From Laguncularia racemosa (lineage: Eukaryota; Streptophyta; Magnoliopsida; Myrtales; Combretaceae), in assembly GCA_037954665.1 (NCBI GenBank), contig JBBMOL010000092.1, positions 1,922,001 through 1,986,000 of the forward strand: DNA of 64,000 nt, in the 5' to 3' direction. The notes under the pieces are model-generated. The model was given only the letters and a program-made list of their open reading frames with translations, did no database searches and had not been told where the DNA came from. Positions within the stretch are counted from its first letter, which is position 1. Every line of letters starts with the position of its first letter. A program made the position numbers and the translations under genes. This document shows, piece by piece, positions 1-10,299 of this stretch.

Positions 1-98
1 TCACAAAAAGTGTTTAAAGGTAATTAAATAAAAGAAAAAAATTAACCATGTAGCAATTTTTATCAAGAAAATTGACACTATATAGCCATAAATAAAGT

Positions 99-741
99 TG
101 TTAGTATGTAGTAGGTTATTAGACTAAAAAAAAAAGATGAAGGTGATATTTGTGTAAGGAAAGTAATCAAGTAAAAAATAGTTTAAAGAAAATGATGGAA
201 TAAAATAGAGAGCATTTAGAATTGGAGAAGTATTTGTGTATTTCTTAATTTTTTGGTTGGTTACAAATGAATGGAGCATGTCTATTTATAAGCTTTCTCC
301 TCTACAATGAATGGTTAAGACCAAATTAATCCAACTACTACAATTCATTACGTAGAAAGTTATAACCATTGTTATCAAAATCACAAGTTTACCTAAGATT
401 GGAGGGTAATGAATTAATAGAATTATATAAAACTCTATAAAAATGATAGAATTAGAAACTTATAAAATCATACACCTAAATTCATAATTCTATTAAATGT
501 ATATACCTAAATAAATTTTCATCCATTTTGACTAGCAAAAGCTTAAAAAAATTATAAACTTATAGAATCGTACAATTAGCCCTCAATTTTAACAATCATG
601 ATTATAACTACATTCTAAAATGTCACATGGAAAAATCTTAATTAACATATTCTAGATATTGCACCTAATATATCTTCTAGAATATAGATGTTATAATGGA
701 CTTAGAGTAAGACATGGGCCAAAAGTGGATCAATTATAACA
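99..741 (-). repeat. 3' LTR of the copia element, enlarged by a MITE
   Basis: The LTR begins TGTTAG and ends TAACA on the + strand, matching the ends of the 3347-3743 copy. It is 643 bp against 397 bp for the partner. Almost all of the difference is a 234-bp insert plus an 8-bp duplication at 359-608. The rest aligns along its length with many point differences. Confidence 0.88.
367..600. mobile_element. hAT-like MITE inside the copia LTR
   Basis: This 234-bp segment is present in one LTR and absent from the other. It is bounded by near-identical 8-bp sequences, GTTATAAC (359-366) and ATTATAAC (601-608), as expected for a target duplication of hAT-type size. Its ends are imperfect inverted repeats around TTGTTA and AAAAT. 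It is AT-rich and has no coding capacity. The family assignment rests on duplication length only. Confidence 0.6.
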
Positions 742-3346
742 CTCCTCCTTGATACACTTGGACATAGCTCTAAGCATATCTCTTCCTCCATGGCTCTTAC
801 TCAAACATCTTGTTGTACAACAACTTTAAAGCTTTTTGGCTATATAGCTACAAAGTTGCAACTTTTGTATATATTTGTATGAGTCTTTGTTCTTCTTGGT
901 GGTGATTCTAGAGATAGATCTTCTTCCTCAATTGACATTGATGTTAATGCTGGTGTTTTTTTATGTATTTGGAGATTGTTCTATCTAACTATTCCATTCT
1001 ATTAAGCTCTCCATTCTTGGCATGGTTATTCTTTGCTCCTCCACTTTTTCTTTCTCTCAATTCCATGTAGCATACTCATCAAATTCTACATCTTTGTTGA
1101 TGATGAGTTGCTAGGTCTTCATGTTATATATTCTATATCCTTTGGATTGTATACCATAACTTAGGAAGATGCCTCTTTTAGTTTTCTCTTCCAATTTGTA
1201 CCTCTTCATTGCTGGAATGTGTACATAGCAAATGCTTCCAAATACATGAAGATGTTGTGTTAATGGTTTTCTTTCACTCTTGGTTTCAATAGGTGTTTGA
1301 ACTTATATTGCTTTAGTTAGACACCTATTAAGTATGTAGACTGCAATGTATACTGCTTCTACCTAAAACATCTTTAGCATCCTCTTCTCTTCTAGCATGG
1401 ATCTAGCTATCTCCATTATCGTGTGATTTTTCTTTTCTAATACACCATTTTATTCTGGTGTATATCCAACTGTAAGTTGGTACTCAACTCTTTCATCTTC
1501 ACAAAACTTGTCATACTCTTTTGAGATATATTCCTTACCTCTATTACTTCTAATTGTTTTAACAAATTCCTTACATTTCTTGAAAGTGTCAAATACTTTT
1601 GATCTTTCATGTATAAAATAAACTCATGTCATCCTTATGTAGTCATTAATAAAAAGGAAGAAGTACTTACACTTCTCAAAAGATGGTGTTCTCATAGGTC
1701 TATGCACGTCTATATATATGAGCTAAGTTGTGCTTTGGCTCTCCATGCTTGACCAAAAGGGAATAATTTCCTATGTTGCTTCCTAAGCATGTGGCCTTCA
1801 TTGATTTCCATGGCTTCTTTTATGACTAATAGATTTAACATCTTGTTTTTTTTGTTGAAGGAGTTTTAACCCATGAAAGTTTAGGTGGCCAAATCTTTCA
1901 TGCCAAAATAATAATTTGTCTTATTCAGATTCATAGCCACTTTTGTGATTACTGCCAACGATTAGGAAAATTTTTTTGTTGCTACATCTTTACTTCAACA
2001 ATCTATTTACCTTTATCTCCCATATCATATATTGTATAGGAGTCTCCTTCAAATGGCAAGGAGTATCCTCTTTTTGTCATTTGCCCAACACTGAGCAAAT
2101 TAGTCTCCAAATTTGATACAAGTAGGATGTCTTTGATGAGACACATACCTTTCCTTATCTTTATGGTAGTAGTACCTTTTCCTTCAACATCTACTAGCTC
2201 ACCATTACCAAGCATCACTTTGGAATTAACATATGTGTTTATGTCTACTTGGCATGTGATTACTACAACTACTATCTGACTACCATGTATCTCCTTTAGT
2301 TTCAAATGTAGTATGACGAGCATAGAGTAAATAATCTTTATATTCTTTTGCTTTAAAATAGTTGGTGTGATATTTTCCTTTCGATCGATAAACTTTTTCA
2401 TGATGCCCAAACTTTTTACAATTTTGGCATTATGGCTTTCCTTTGTGCCGACAATGTTTTTCAAAGTGATTGGTTTTCTTACATATCTCATACGGTGGAT
2501 ATTTTCTTTTATCTTATATATCTCCTCCATTTTCCACACTTCCTTTATTTCTATTTCTTGAATTTTCACATTTCCTTTCATTATTAGAACTTTGAGACTT
2601 GAGTTTAAGTTTTGATTGAAAGGCATCTTCTATAGTATTATCATGCCTACTCAACCTCTTCTCATATGTCTCTAGAGAGCCAATTAATTTAGTAACTAAT
2701 AGGGTAGCTAAATCTTTCATTTCTTCAGTAGTGGTGACAATTGAATCATATTTTTTTGGAAGTAAAATTAATATTTTTTTTTCAACTACCCTTTTATTTA
2801 TAATAATTTCTCCATAACCTCTCATTTGTGTAACAATGTCATTAATTTTAATATAATAACCCTTTATGGTCTCAAAATCCTTCATTTTAATATTTTAAAA
2901 ATTCGGTCTCAAAGTTTGAAGTTTAACAAGATGTACCTTTTCACTTCCCTAAAACTCCTCCTTCAATATATTCCATACTTGCTTTGCGCTAGTAGCTCCA
3001 TTAATTCCAGAAAAAATTGGATCCACCAATGTTAGCTAGATATCATATAAAGCTTTCCAATCTTTTTCTTCAATGGCTTTGAATTTAGCCAATTTAGATT
3101 CTAGTAAAGTGGATTTATTTTCTGGCATATTAATTTCATCTCCTATAATTTCCTATAGACCTTGTGATAAAAAGTCGATCCTCATTTTGATGGACCAATA
3201 ATCATAATTTTCTCCAAAAAAATATTGGAAGTGGCATTTGGTTATTTGATTTCATGGTTGCTATAATATAATTCAATGGAGTGGTTTTAGAAAAATATAT
3301 GATAGAATTATGCCTAGTAAATGACCGATTGAGGCTCTAATACCAC
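742..3346 (-). pseudogene. copia gag-protease-integrase remnant
   Basis: Reading the minus strand from 3346 downwards, 2885-2514 is a gag (UBN2-like) segment. It is followed by protease and GAG-pre-integrase homology at 2626-2003, including NLLSVGQ and the segment before it. Integrase follows at about 1900-1070, with a recognisable YTPE-NGV core motif near 1455-1430 and the HLHVFGSICY-type integrase C-terminal motif near 1255-1225. The frame is broken by many stops and shifts. After the integrase tail the sequence jumps almost directly to the 3' purine tract, so the RT and RNase H domains are missing. No function is expected. Confidence 0.8.
3334..3345 (-). other. copia primer binding site (tRNA-iMet type)
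   Basis: On the minus strand the 12 bases are TGGTATTAGAGC, one mismatch from the common plant PBS TGGTATCAGAGC, complementary to the 3' end of initiator tRNA-Met. It starts one base after the 5' LTR, which fixes the element's orientation. Confidence 0.85.
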
Positions 3347-3743
3347 TGTTAGTATGTAGTAGGTTACTGAACTAAAATAGAAAACATGAAGATGATATTT
3401 GTGTAAGGAAAGTAATAAAGTAGAAAATGGTTTATAGAAGATGATAGAATAGAATAGAGTATTTGGAATTAAAGAAGTATTTGTATATTTCTTATTTTTT
3501 GGCTTGGTTACAAACGAATAAAGCATACCTATTTATAGGATTTTTTTCCTCTTCAATGAATAGTTGAGATCAAATTAATCTAACGGATACAATTCATTGT
3601 ATAAAAGTTACAATTACCTTTCAGAATATTACATAAAAAAATCCTAACTAATATATTTTACATACTATGCCTAATATATCTTAATATGAATGTTATAATG
3701 AAGTTGGATTAAGATATGGATAAAAAATGGATCAATGTTAACA
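3347..3743 (-). repeat. 5' LTR of the copia element
   Basis: This 397-bp LTR runs from TGTTAG to GTTAACA on the + strand, with the PBS directly adjacent on its inner side. It is the uninterrupted version and shows where the MITE entered the other LTR. Confidence 0.88.
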
Positions 3744-4018
3744 AAAGTATGCATCCATATCATATGTCACACTAACAGTGAAGTCTTTGTTGGGTGTATA
3801 AGAGGACCCGGCCTTCTATATAAGTATTATTTTTCCATCATTAGCCAGATTGCTGGAAGAAAAGGACCAACGATACAGTATGTGTCATGTCATTAATTAT
3901 AAAAAGTCACTTAAACTTTCAATCGAAGCCACTCAAGATCAGCAACGCTCTATATTCATGTGTCTATAGCTCAAATAAAACACATATGCACTGTATGCTT
4001 TCACTTATTATTATAGCC

Positions 4019-4156
4019 CTACGTGGAAGCATCATTAGGACACGCACCCTACAAATTCTTCAACACTTAAAAAGTGTGAAAATCCTTAAGCCTTACAACT
4101 TACAAGCATCTTTTCTACGTACTTAACATGCAAATAGCCTCAACTTCCTATAAATA
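4019..4156 (+). promoter_or_regulatory. seed-type promoter of the first 2S albumin
   Basis: Three elements are visible upstream of the ATG at 4234. ACGTGG (ABRE/G-box-like) sits in CTACGTGGAAGCAT at 4019-4032. An RY element CATGCA lies at 4128-4133. A TATA box TATAAATA lies at 4149-4156, 21 bp after the RY start. ABRE-like and RY elements are the known binding sites of the bZIP and B3 (ABI3/FUS3) seed regulators. The same 14-mer and the same RY-TATA spacing occur in front of the second 2S gene. Confidence 0.7.
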
Positions 4157-4233
4157 CCGCATTCCCCTCCCGTCACCTTATCCATCCCCGCCGCTAATCC
4201 TGACCATCCTTAGCAGCCATTCCCACAGAAAAC

Positions 4234-5154
4234 ATGGCCAAGCTTGCAATCCTAGCAGCTATCTTTGCTGCTCTCGTCGGGGCTTCATATGCCCACAGGA
4301 CCACCATCACCACCGTCGAGATCCATGAAGACGACAACCCAACAAGGCGTCAGGAGGGAAGCTGTAGGGAGCAGATGCAGAGGGCTCAAGAACTCAGCCA
4401 CTGCGAACAGCTCATTGAAGAGCTAGCAATCCCGCCAAGGTGGTCTTGAATTGAAACTGTTACTAAATACTAAGCCATATAATCCACATAAGAATTTGCT
4501 GAAAATTACTACCACGACATCACTAATAATATTTAAAAATCAGGTCCCGTTTAGAAAGGGGAGCTTTTAATCATTCCATAAGTCAATTTCACATTTTCAC
4601 ATTCCCGAAAAATGTCATACTAGGGTGTTCGAAGTACTGAGAAACTTCAATTCGTGAAGTAAAAGTAAACATTGATAATCAGTGTCAAAGTTTTCTTGTT
4701 AGTAGGATAAAGGCTATATATCAAAACTTTGGTGTTGAGCTCAAATTATGGAGTAATCTACAAATAAGTAATTGTATTCTATAGTCTCATTAAATCTTTC
4801 CCATCATGGAAATTTGTTTCTGCATCATCAGGCGGTCGCCGCATAAGCCCATATGGCGAAGGGGAACGCCAATGCGAGAGTGAACCCGGACGCCGTGGCT
4901 ATGGGGGTGGCTTATCAAGGGAGGAGTTGATGGGCTGTCGCCAATTACAACCATGCTGCCAGCAGCTACAACAGATCAGGAATGAGCAATGCAGGTGTGA
5001 GGAGCTGAGGCAGATAGCGAGGAGGCTACAGCAACAACAGCAGGGACAGTTCGGGGCTGAGCAACTCCAAGGAGTGTTGCAGTCAGTTAGGTACTTGCCT
5101 TCCGTGTGGGGGGTTGGACCTCAGAGCTGTGAGATCAGAGCCTTCTGGTTCTGA
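4234..5154 (+). pseudogene. 2S albumin seed storage protein, intron-containing, frameshifted
   Basis: 2S albumins are small cysteine-rich seed storage proteins deposited in protein storage vacuoles. Exon 1 (4234-4439) encodes a signal peptide (MAKLAILAAIFAALVGASYA), a propeptide and the start of the small subunit with SCREQ and HCEQL. Exon 2 (4832-5154) encodes the large subunit with PCCQQL, EQCRCE and QSCEIRAFWF. A 392-bp insert (4440-4831) lies between them with GT and AG ends. Its removal gives CAAG+GCGGT, matching the uninterrupted coding sequence of the second gene. Relative to that gene, exon 1 has four extra bases (CTAG, about 4423-4426). They shift the frame, so the open frame stops at 4449. 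The seventh conserved cysteine is also Trp (LPSVWG). It is probably a pseudogene; a base-calling error at CTAG is the main alternative. Confidence 0.8.
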
Positions 5155-6540
5155 AATAAATGTAGGGTTTTAGTGACGAGCGGTGAAATTGAGGCCATTG
5201 CTTTGGCCTCTAGCCTAGCTACCAAGTGCAAGAGACAGTGCGTATTTATGCAAGGTCGTCTTTTAAATAATTTGGTGGTTTGAATAGCTAGGGTTTGGTG
5301 CTAGTTAGAAATAATGGTAGATTAAGTGGGGACTTTTTAGTTTGATGCTGGCTATAAAATGTTCCACAGTAATAAAAAAAAAAAAAAAACAATGTAGTTG
5401 GTTTTGAGAATGCACATTTGGGGTGTGATTTTCCTTCAGCTATGTGATTTCTCTATCACATTTAAAAAGGAAAAAAAAAACAAAAAATAGTTCGAAAAAA
5501 ATTATGATAACGAGGCCTAAAACTAAGCTCGGTTTGAAGTGGCTCTAAACAATTTGCGTTGAAGCCCAAGCTAAACTTTCTAGAATTTAATTATCCATGA
5601 CATGAGTTAAGCGTGTTTCCAGTTTAGCTACGGTTGCTGCTACTATAAAATGACATACTAATATGACACTATAGGATGTAAGCGTGTGGTATAATTTACA
5701 CTATATTATTTAGATGCCGATAGATTGCCCAGAGGAAAGTGGATTCTCTCTATGTTTTGATTTTTGAAATATGTTAGGACATTATCGTATTGATTACATG
5801 GGACATTAAATTCATGCTCATTCAGTTGAATGATGCAACAATAACATGCTATTAATGTCTTATTTAAATAATATTATTCTGACCAGTAAAAGAAGAAATC
5901 CATATTAGCATGAAGCAAAGCTGCGTTGCATGGTGGTTATCTGTGAATGCTGCTTGGAGGGTTTGTGGATGATTCAATATTTTTATATGGATTAGAGTGG
6001 AAAGAAATACCTAATTAATGAGGCACTATATATAAAGATTTACGCTGATTAATTTCCCTGAAAGTCCAAAGCAAACCGAAAAGAAATTTTGAAAATTAAA
6101 GCCGAGGTATATTTTGGAACATAAGCTAAGTTGAATTCAACAAGTTATGATTTGTTCCGTTCGGAAAGGATACTCTGATTCCCCACTTATATATATATAC
6201 CGCTCGCATGTATGTGCGTGTGTGTTTAAATATTTTTACTCATTAAATTTTCATCAACTATTAAAACTTGATGAAATTTTTACTAATTAAATTTATTATC
6301 TTTGTTAATTATAAAAATGATGTAGAAATACTTATTAATCAAAAAATACAAGAATATGAGTTAAGATAATAAATTTGACAAATAAAAGTTTAATTAATAT
6401 TTAGCAACATATTATCTTAATTTTTAAGGATCACTATTAGAATATATATATAAGACTTCCTTATATTTGTATATATTATTCTCTATTCTAATTATGATTA
6501 CTTCGTATATTAATTTGATTAATGAATTTTCATCCTTAAT
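5155..6540. other. intergenic, AT-rich, no gene seen
   Basis: It begins with AATAAA signals just after the 2S stop codon and an A-rich tract at 5371-5389. The rest is AT-rich spacer with a short TA tract and no coding signal that I can support. Confidence 0.5.
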
Positions 6541-6543
6541 TAT

Positions 6544-6828
6544 CACTACAACAAAAATAAGGAATAGTGAGAAGCTACATTGTGAAGAATGAAGTTCTCT
6601 TATTTATTAAAGGACATTGTGAGAATTTAATTGCCACATAAGTACTTACGTAGCAATCCAAATATACATTCACTTACTCTTTCCTCCAAAAATTTTCAAA
6701 TATTTTCACTCTTCACGCCTATACTAGACCACATTCTTTCTTTTTTCCTTTTATCAAAACTAGTATAAGAAGATAGAGCATTTTTCTTATTGCCATCATT
6801 GACCAACATATAGGGTTCTAATGTATCC

Positions 6829-6859
<31 letters not shown>

Positions 6860-7753
6860 GACATTTTGTTTTGCTTTTGTATTGGTTCTTAAATTTTTTT
6901 GTAATTTTATTTTAAACTTTTCTTCCTATAACTTTCAAAGTAGATACTTGAGGTTATGGAACAAATTGTGAAAAGGGTACTTGTAATGGGTAGTATAAAC
7001 TATATAATTTGTGGTAAGATTTCTTTCATTTTTTTTTTATGATGGCAAGCAAATGTAACCCACACAAATCACATTATGTGGACAATGGGTGACAACTTCT
7101 AATACCAATATGATGAATTTTTGTTCAAGCATATGAACAAGTTGATTCACTATGTCAATGAGATGAATTTTTATGAGTATCTACTTCAATGTCTAATTAT
7201 AGTCTCTTCTTAAAGTTTTTATTAAGTCGTCATATAGTTGGTTAGAATATGATTTTTCATGGATGTTCCTTAGTGTTTATATATGACCAAATTTTTAAAA
7301 CTTGTGTTGTTCTTACTATATTTTAAGTACAAATCGTATTTTGATTTTTATATTCTATAGAATAATTGTAATCAAGTCTTTAGTATGAATACATTAAGTT
7401 AATAAATTAAGTGTAATTTTAGTAAGAAAAAAAAAAGAAAGAAAAAAAGGGAGAGCTATTATAGATTGCGAGAATTTGATTCTCACTTATAGTGCTTTTT
7501 CTCACAAAAATCAGCATTTGACATTTTGTGGGAATGCATTTTTTTTTTGTAAATAGCCTATATATTGTAAGAATTTTATAATTCTTACATATACATTGTA
7601 AGAATTTATTTTTCACAATATCAAAGTTTACAAGACTATTTCAAGAATTTACTTATATGAATAAAAATTCTCACAACGTACCGAATGAAACAAATTTTAA
7701 ACCTTCTGCATGAAAAAAAAATATTCTCATTCTTTCTAAAAGTTCTTGTAATG
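6544..7753. mobile_element. non-autonomous CACTA (En/Spm) transposon
   Basis: The element starts CACTACAACAAAAA and ends TTCTTGTAATG, an imperfect inverted CACTACAA-type terminus. It is flanked by the 3-bp duplication TAT (6541-6543 and 7754-7756), the size made by CACTA elements. Within about 300-450 bp of each end, short motifs of the type GTGAGAA/TTCTCAC and TGTAAGAAT recur in both orientations, as subterminal transposase-binding repeats do. It is 1210 bp with no transposase, so it depends on an autonomous relative. Confidence 0.82.
6835..6858. repeat. CT microsatellite
   Basis: About twelve CT dinucleotide units lie inside the CACTA element. Confidence 0.9.
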
Positions 7754-7756
7754 TAT

Positions 7757-8930
7757 TATTAGCTACTACGCATACTGAATTGCTGATCATCTTTCAACTT
7801 CATACACAACTAGATCATAGTAGACACCCTCAAACATGGTCGAGCCTCGCCTAACTGTAGACTTCTCGTATTTAGATTAAATCATGCTCCTTTTTCCTAT
7901 TGGTTAACTAACAAATTTCTCGTTACACCCACCCCACCCCCCCCCCAATTTAGGGTCTTTACGTAACCTATATACTTATGTGGGGGGCTTTGCTTATGCC
8001 GATTTTTCCGGGGAAAAGATACTTTCTATTCCAGTCTCCATCAATTTTAGTCCTTTTAAAATGTTATCACCTCGAAAAGGAGATATTGGAGTTATGCACA
8101 AAAATGATTCAAGATTTTAGATAATCTCAATTATTAACTTTATAATGATGGGAATTGAGGATGTAGATAATTGAAATCCTATATTTTGCCATAAGTAATT
8201 CCATAATTTTAGTAGTATAAAGACTTTTATTCTCTATCAATAAATTTTTATAGAAATAGATCATTTAAAGTACTTTAAATAAAATTATAAAATTTAATGT
8301 TTGAGATTGCTTGAAATTTTTAAATATCTTATAATATTATCATAATGTCATCTTCTTCATTTAATGTCAATTATTAATTATTTTTTACTTAAATACTTGT
8401 AAAATCAATCTTTTTTATAGCTTAGGGTTTTTTTTTCCCTTTTTTTTAACTTTCTTGATTTACAATAATTTTCTATATAAAATCCTTAAAATTTGCTGCT
8501 GTGGCGGGTTTGCGTGCCCTTGCTTATTAATGATGTCACTTTTTACGTTTGTTTTTAACTCTTTTGCAATCTTATTGTCCGTCAACCTGTATTTTAATAT
8601 TTTACAAACTCATGATTTGTATTTTTCTTTTAATGTGTCTCCAACTAATATTATCACATAATAATGAAAGTTTTATGTTGGGTCATATTTTTATCATTTT
8701 TCTTTTTTATAACTATCTAATGTCAACGCTACACGTTACCCATTTTGGGTTTATCAATCGTAATCCCTGTATACTCGAAGAGATTATGGACATTGAAATA
8801 TTATTGCATATTGATATAAATGATATAATATTAACTTCATACTCAAATAGTTTAATTTACTTGTATACCAGTGTATGAATTATATATAAATTAAGACATG
8901 AGTAGAAAGCTAAATATAGGAAGCACTACA
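7757..8930. other. intergenic, no gene seen
   Basis: AT-rich spacer with a short C-rich stretch near 7930-7946. Short chance open frames at 8455-8878 look like nothing known and have no supporting signals. Confidence 0.5.
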
Positions 8931-9120
8931 TTTTATTAGAGAAATTCCTTATACTACATAATAACAAAGGCCCCAGACCCAGTACACATACAATACACCA
9001 CACCATAGTGTGGTTACTATTATATTTCCAGTCACCCCTAATTAATCAACTCAATTATATCTCTCAAGCTAAGGCCTAACAGAGATATTATGAAGTGTGA
9101 TTACTTAGAGAGTGCACTTC

Positions 9121-9126
9121 TTTATT
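9121..9126 (-). terminator. probable poly(A) signal of the second 2S albumin
   Basis: AATAAA on the minus strand, about 70 bases beyond the stop codon. A second AATAAA lies at 8932-8937. Confidence 0.5.
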
Positions 9127-9196
9127 CTTAAAGACCCTAGAACCTTGGTCATAACACACATGACCAAAACCTTTACAACTGTTATGTAGTACTACT

Positions 9197-9652
9197 TCAA
9201 TACCAGACAGCCCTGAAGTCACACTTCTGAGGTCCCATGCCACACATGGATGGCAAATACCTAGCAGATTCCATCATCTCATACATTTCCTCACCTCTAT
9301 ATTCTCCTTGTAATTTTCTCATTATCTGCCTAAGTCCATCACACCTGCATTGCTCATCCCTGATTTGTCTCAGTTGATTGCAGCATGGCTCGAAGTGCAT
9401 CGACTGGATCCACTCCCTAGAGCCGCGGCCGGTCATGCTGCTGCAACCGCCTTGGCGGCATTGCTCCATGATGAGCTGCTCACAGCGGCTGAGTTGTTCC
9501 ATCATCTGCTCCCCGTTGCAGCCCATCCCACGTCGAGTAGGGTTCTCGGCGGGGGACTCGCTGATTTCGATGGTGGTGATGGTCTTGTGGGCACAGGAAA
9601 CCACCAAGAGGACACCGAAGATTACTGCCAGGGTTGCAAGCTTTGCTGCCAT
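9197..9652 (-). CDS. 2S albumin seed storage protein, intronless
   Basis: A 151-residue prepro-2S albumin. Residues 1-21 form a signal peptide ending at SCA. A short propeptide follows (ending near NPTRRG), then the small subunit (GCNGEQ, SRCEQL), a linker, and the large subunit (FEPCCNQL, DEQCRCDGL, LPSMCGMG, QKCDF). All eight conserved cysteines of the family are present. Two more occur in EQCRQGGCSS, four residues apart, which could form an extra disulfide. It is a nitrogen and sulfur store in seed protein bodies; many homologues are nut and seed allergens. The gene is a single exon, whereas its neighbour at 4234-5154 has an insert with splice sites at the equivalent position. It faces that neighbour tail to tail. 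The start is the first in-frame ATG after a good TATA box. Confidence 0.93.
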   Translation of the reverse strand: MAAKLATLAVIFGVLLVVSCAHKTITTIEISESPAENPTRRGMGCNGEQMMEQLSRCEQLIMEQCRQGGCSSMTGRGSREWIQSMHFEPCCNQLRQIRDEQCRCDGLRQIMRKLQGEYRGEEMYEMMESARYLPSMCGMGPQKCDFRAVWY

Positions 9653-9740
9653 TATTATTTTTATCTGCTCCGTAAACTCTGTCTAACCACACACTTGTGT
9701 TTATTTTTGGTGAGTGAGAGAACGTGGGAGGAATGAGGTT

Positions 9741-9871
9741 TTTTTATAGGAAGATTCGGGCTTTGCATGGGAAGTACGTGGAAGAGGTGTTCTTCAGGGT
9801 ATATTCTGGGCATTTTGTAGGGTGGTAGGGTTTTTGTTTGGACTTCTCTGCATACTTATGCTTCCACGTAG
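9741..9871 (-). promoter_or_regulatory. seed-type promoter of the second 2S albumin
   Basis: On the minus strand the order is CTACGTGGAAGCAT (9871-9858), RY element CATGCA (9769-9764) and TATA box CTATAAAAA (9749-9741), then the ATG at 9652. The 14-mer is identical to the one before the first 2S gene, and the RY-TATA distance is nearly the same, pointing to retained embryo-specific control after duplication. Confidence 0.7.
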
Positions 9872-10299
9872 TGTATTTAATGCAAGCGAAATTTGCATGT
9901 AATAGTATATGACTGTATCATGTTGATCTGTCTCTTCCATAAAGGGATAAAGTAATTGATTTTTACTGGAAATTTTTTTTGTGTGGGTTCACAATTTCCG
10001 GATACATTTATTATATTTGTCTCCTGCCAACATATCATATTAATTACCCAAAAAAATTTAAATATACGATACGCAAATTCCTTGATTCAAACGTGTATTA
10101 ATGATTCAAACGTGGGATTATTCTTGGAAGAAGTCTCTCATATTATAACAACTCTTAGCTTTTTAACAAAGAGGCCTATGGTAAGATTATGTATTATTGA
10201 TTTCTATATCTACCGGATACTAATAGTTATTGAAATATTACCGCCATAAAAGGAAAATAATAATACGCTTAAGTATATCTACTTTAATTTGTTAAAAAA

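Larger units (their letters stand above)
94..3748 (-). mobile_element. Ty1/copia LTR retrotransposon, internally deleted
   Basis: This is a complete insertion in outline. Two related LTRs (99-741 and 3347-3743) are flanked by the same 5-bp target duplication AAAGT (94-98 and 3744-3748). The element reads on the minus strand. Its primer binding site follows the 5' LTR at 3334-3345, and a purine tract (CAAGGAGGAG, minus strand, 742-751) abuts the 3' LTR. The internal region is only about 2.6 kb. It carries gag, protease and integrase remnants but no reverse transcriptase or RNase H, so it is a non-autonomous deletion derivative. In-frame stops and LTR divergence show that it is old. Confidence 0.9.

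Noticed and set aside
9350..9736. 128- and 102-residue + strand frames over the second 2S albumin
   Set aside because: They are antisense shadows; the minus-strand frame has signal peptide, cysteine pattern and promoter.
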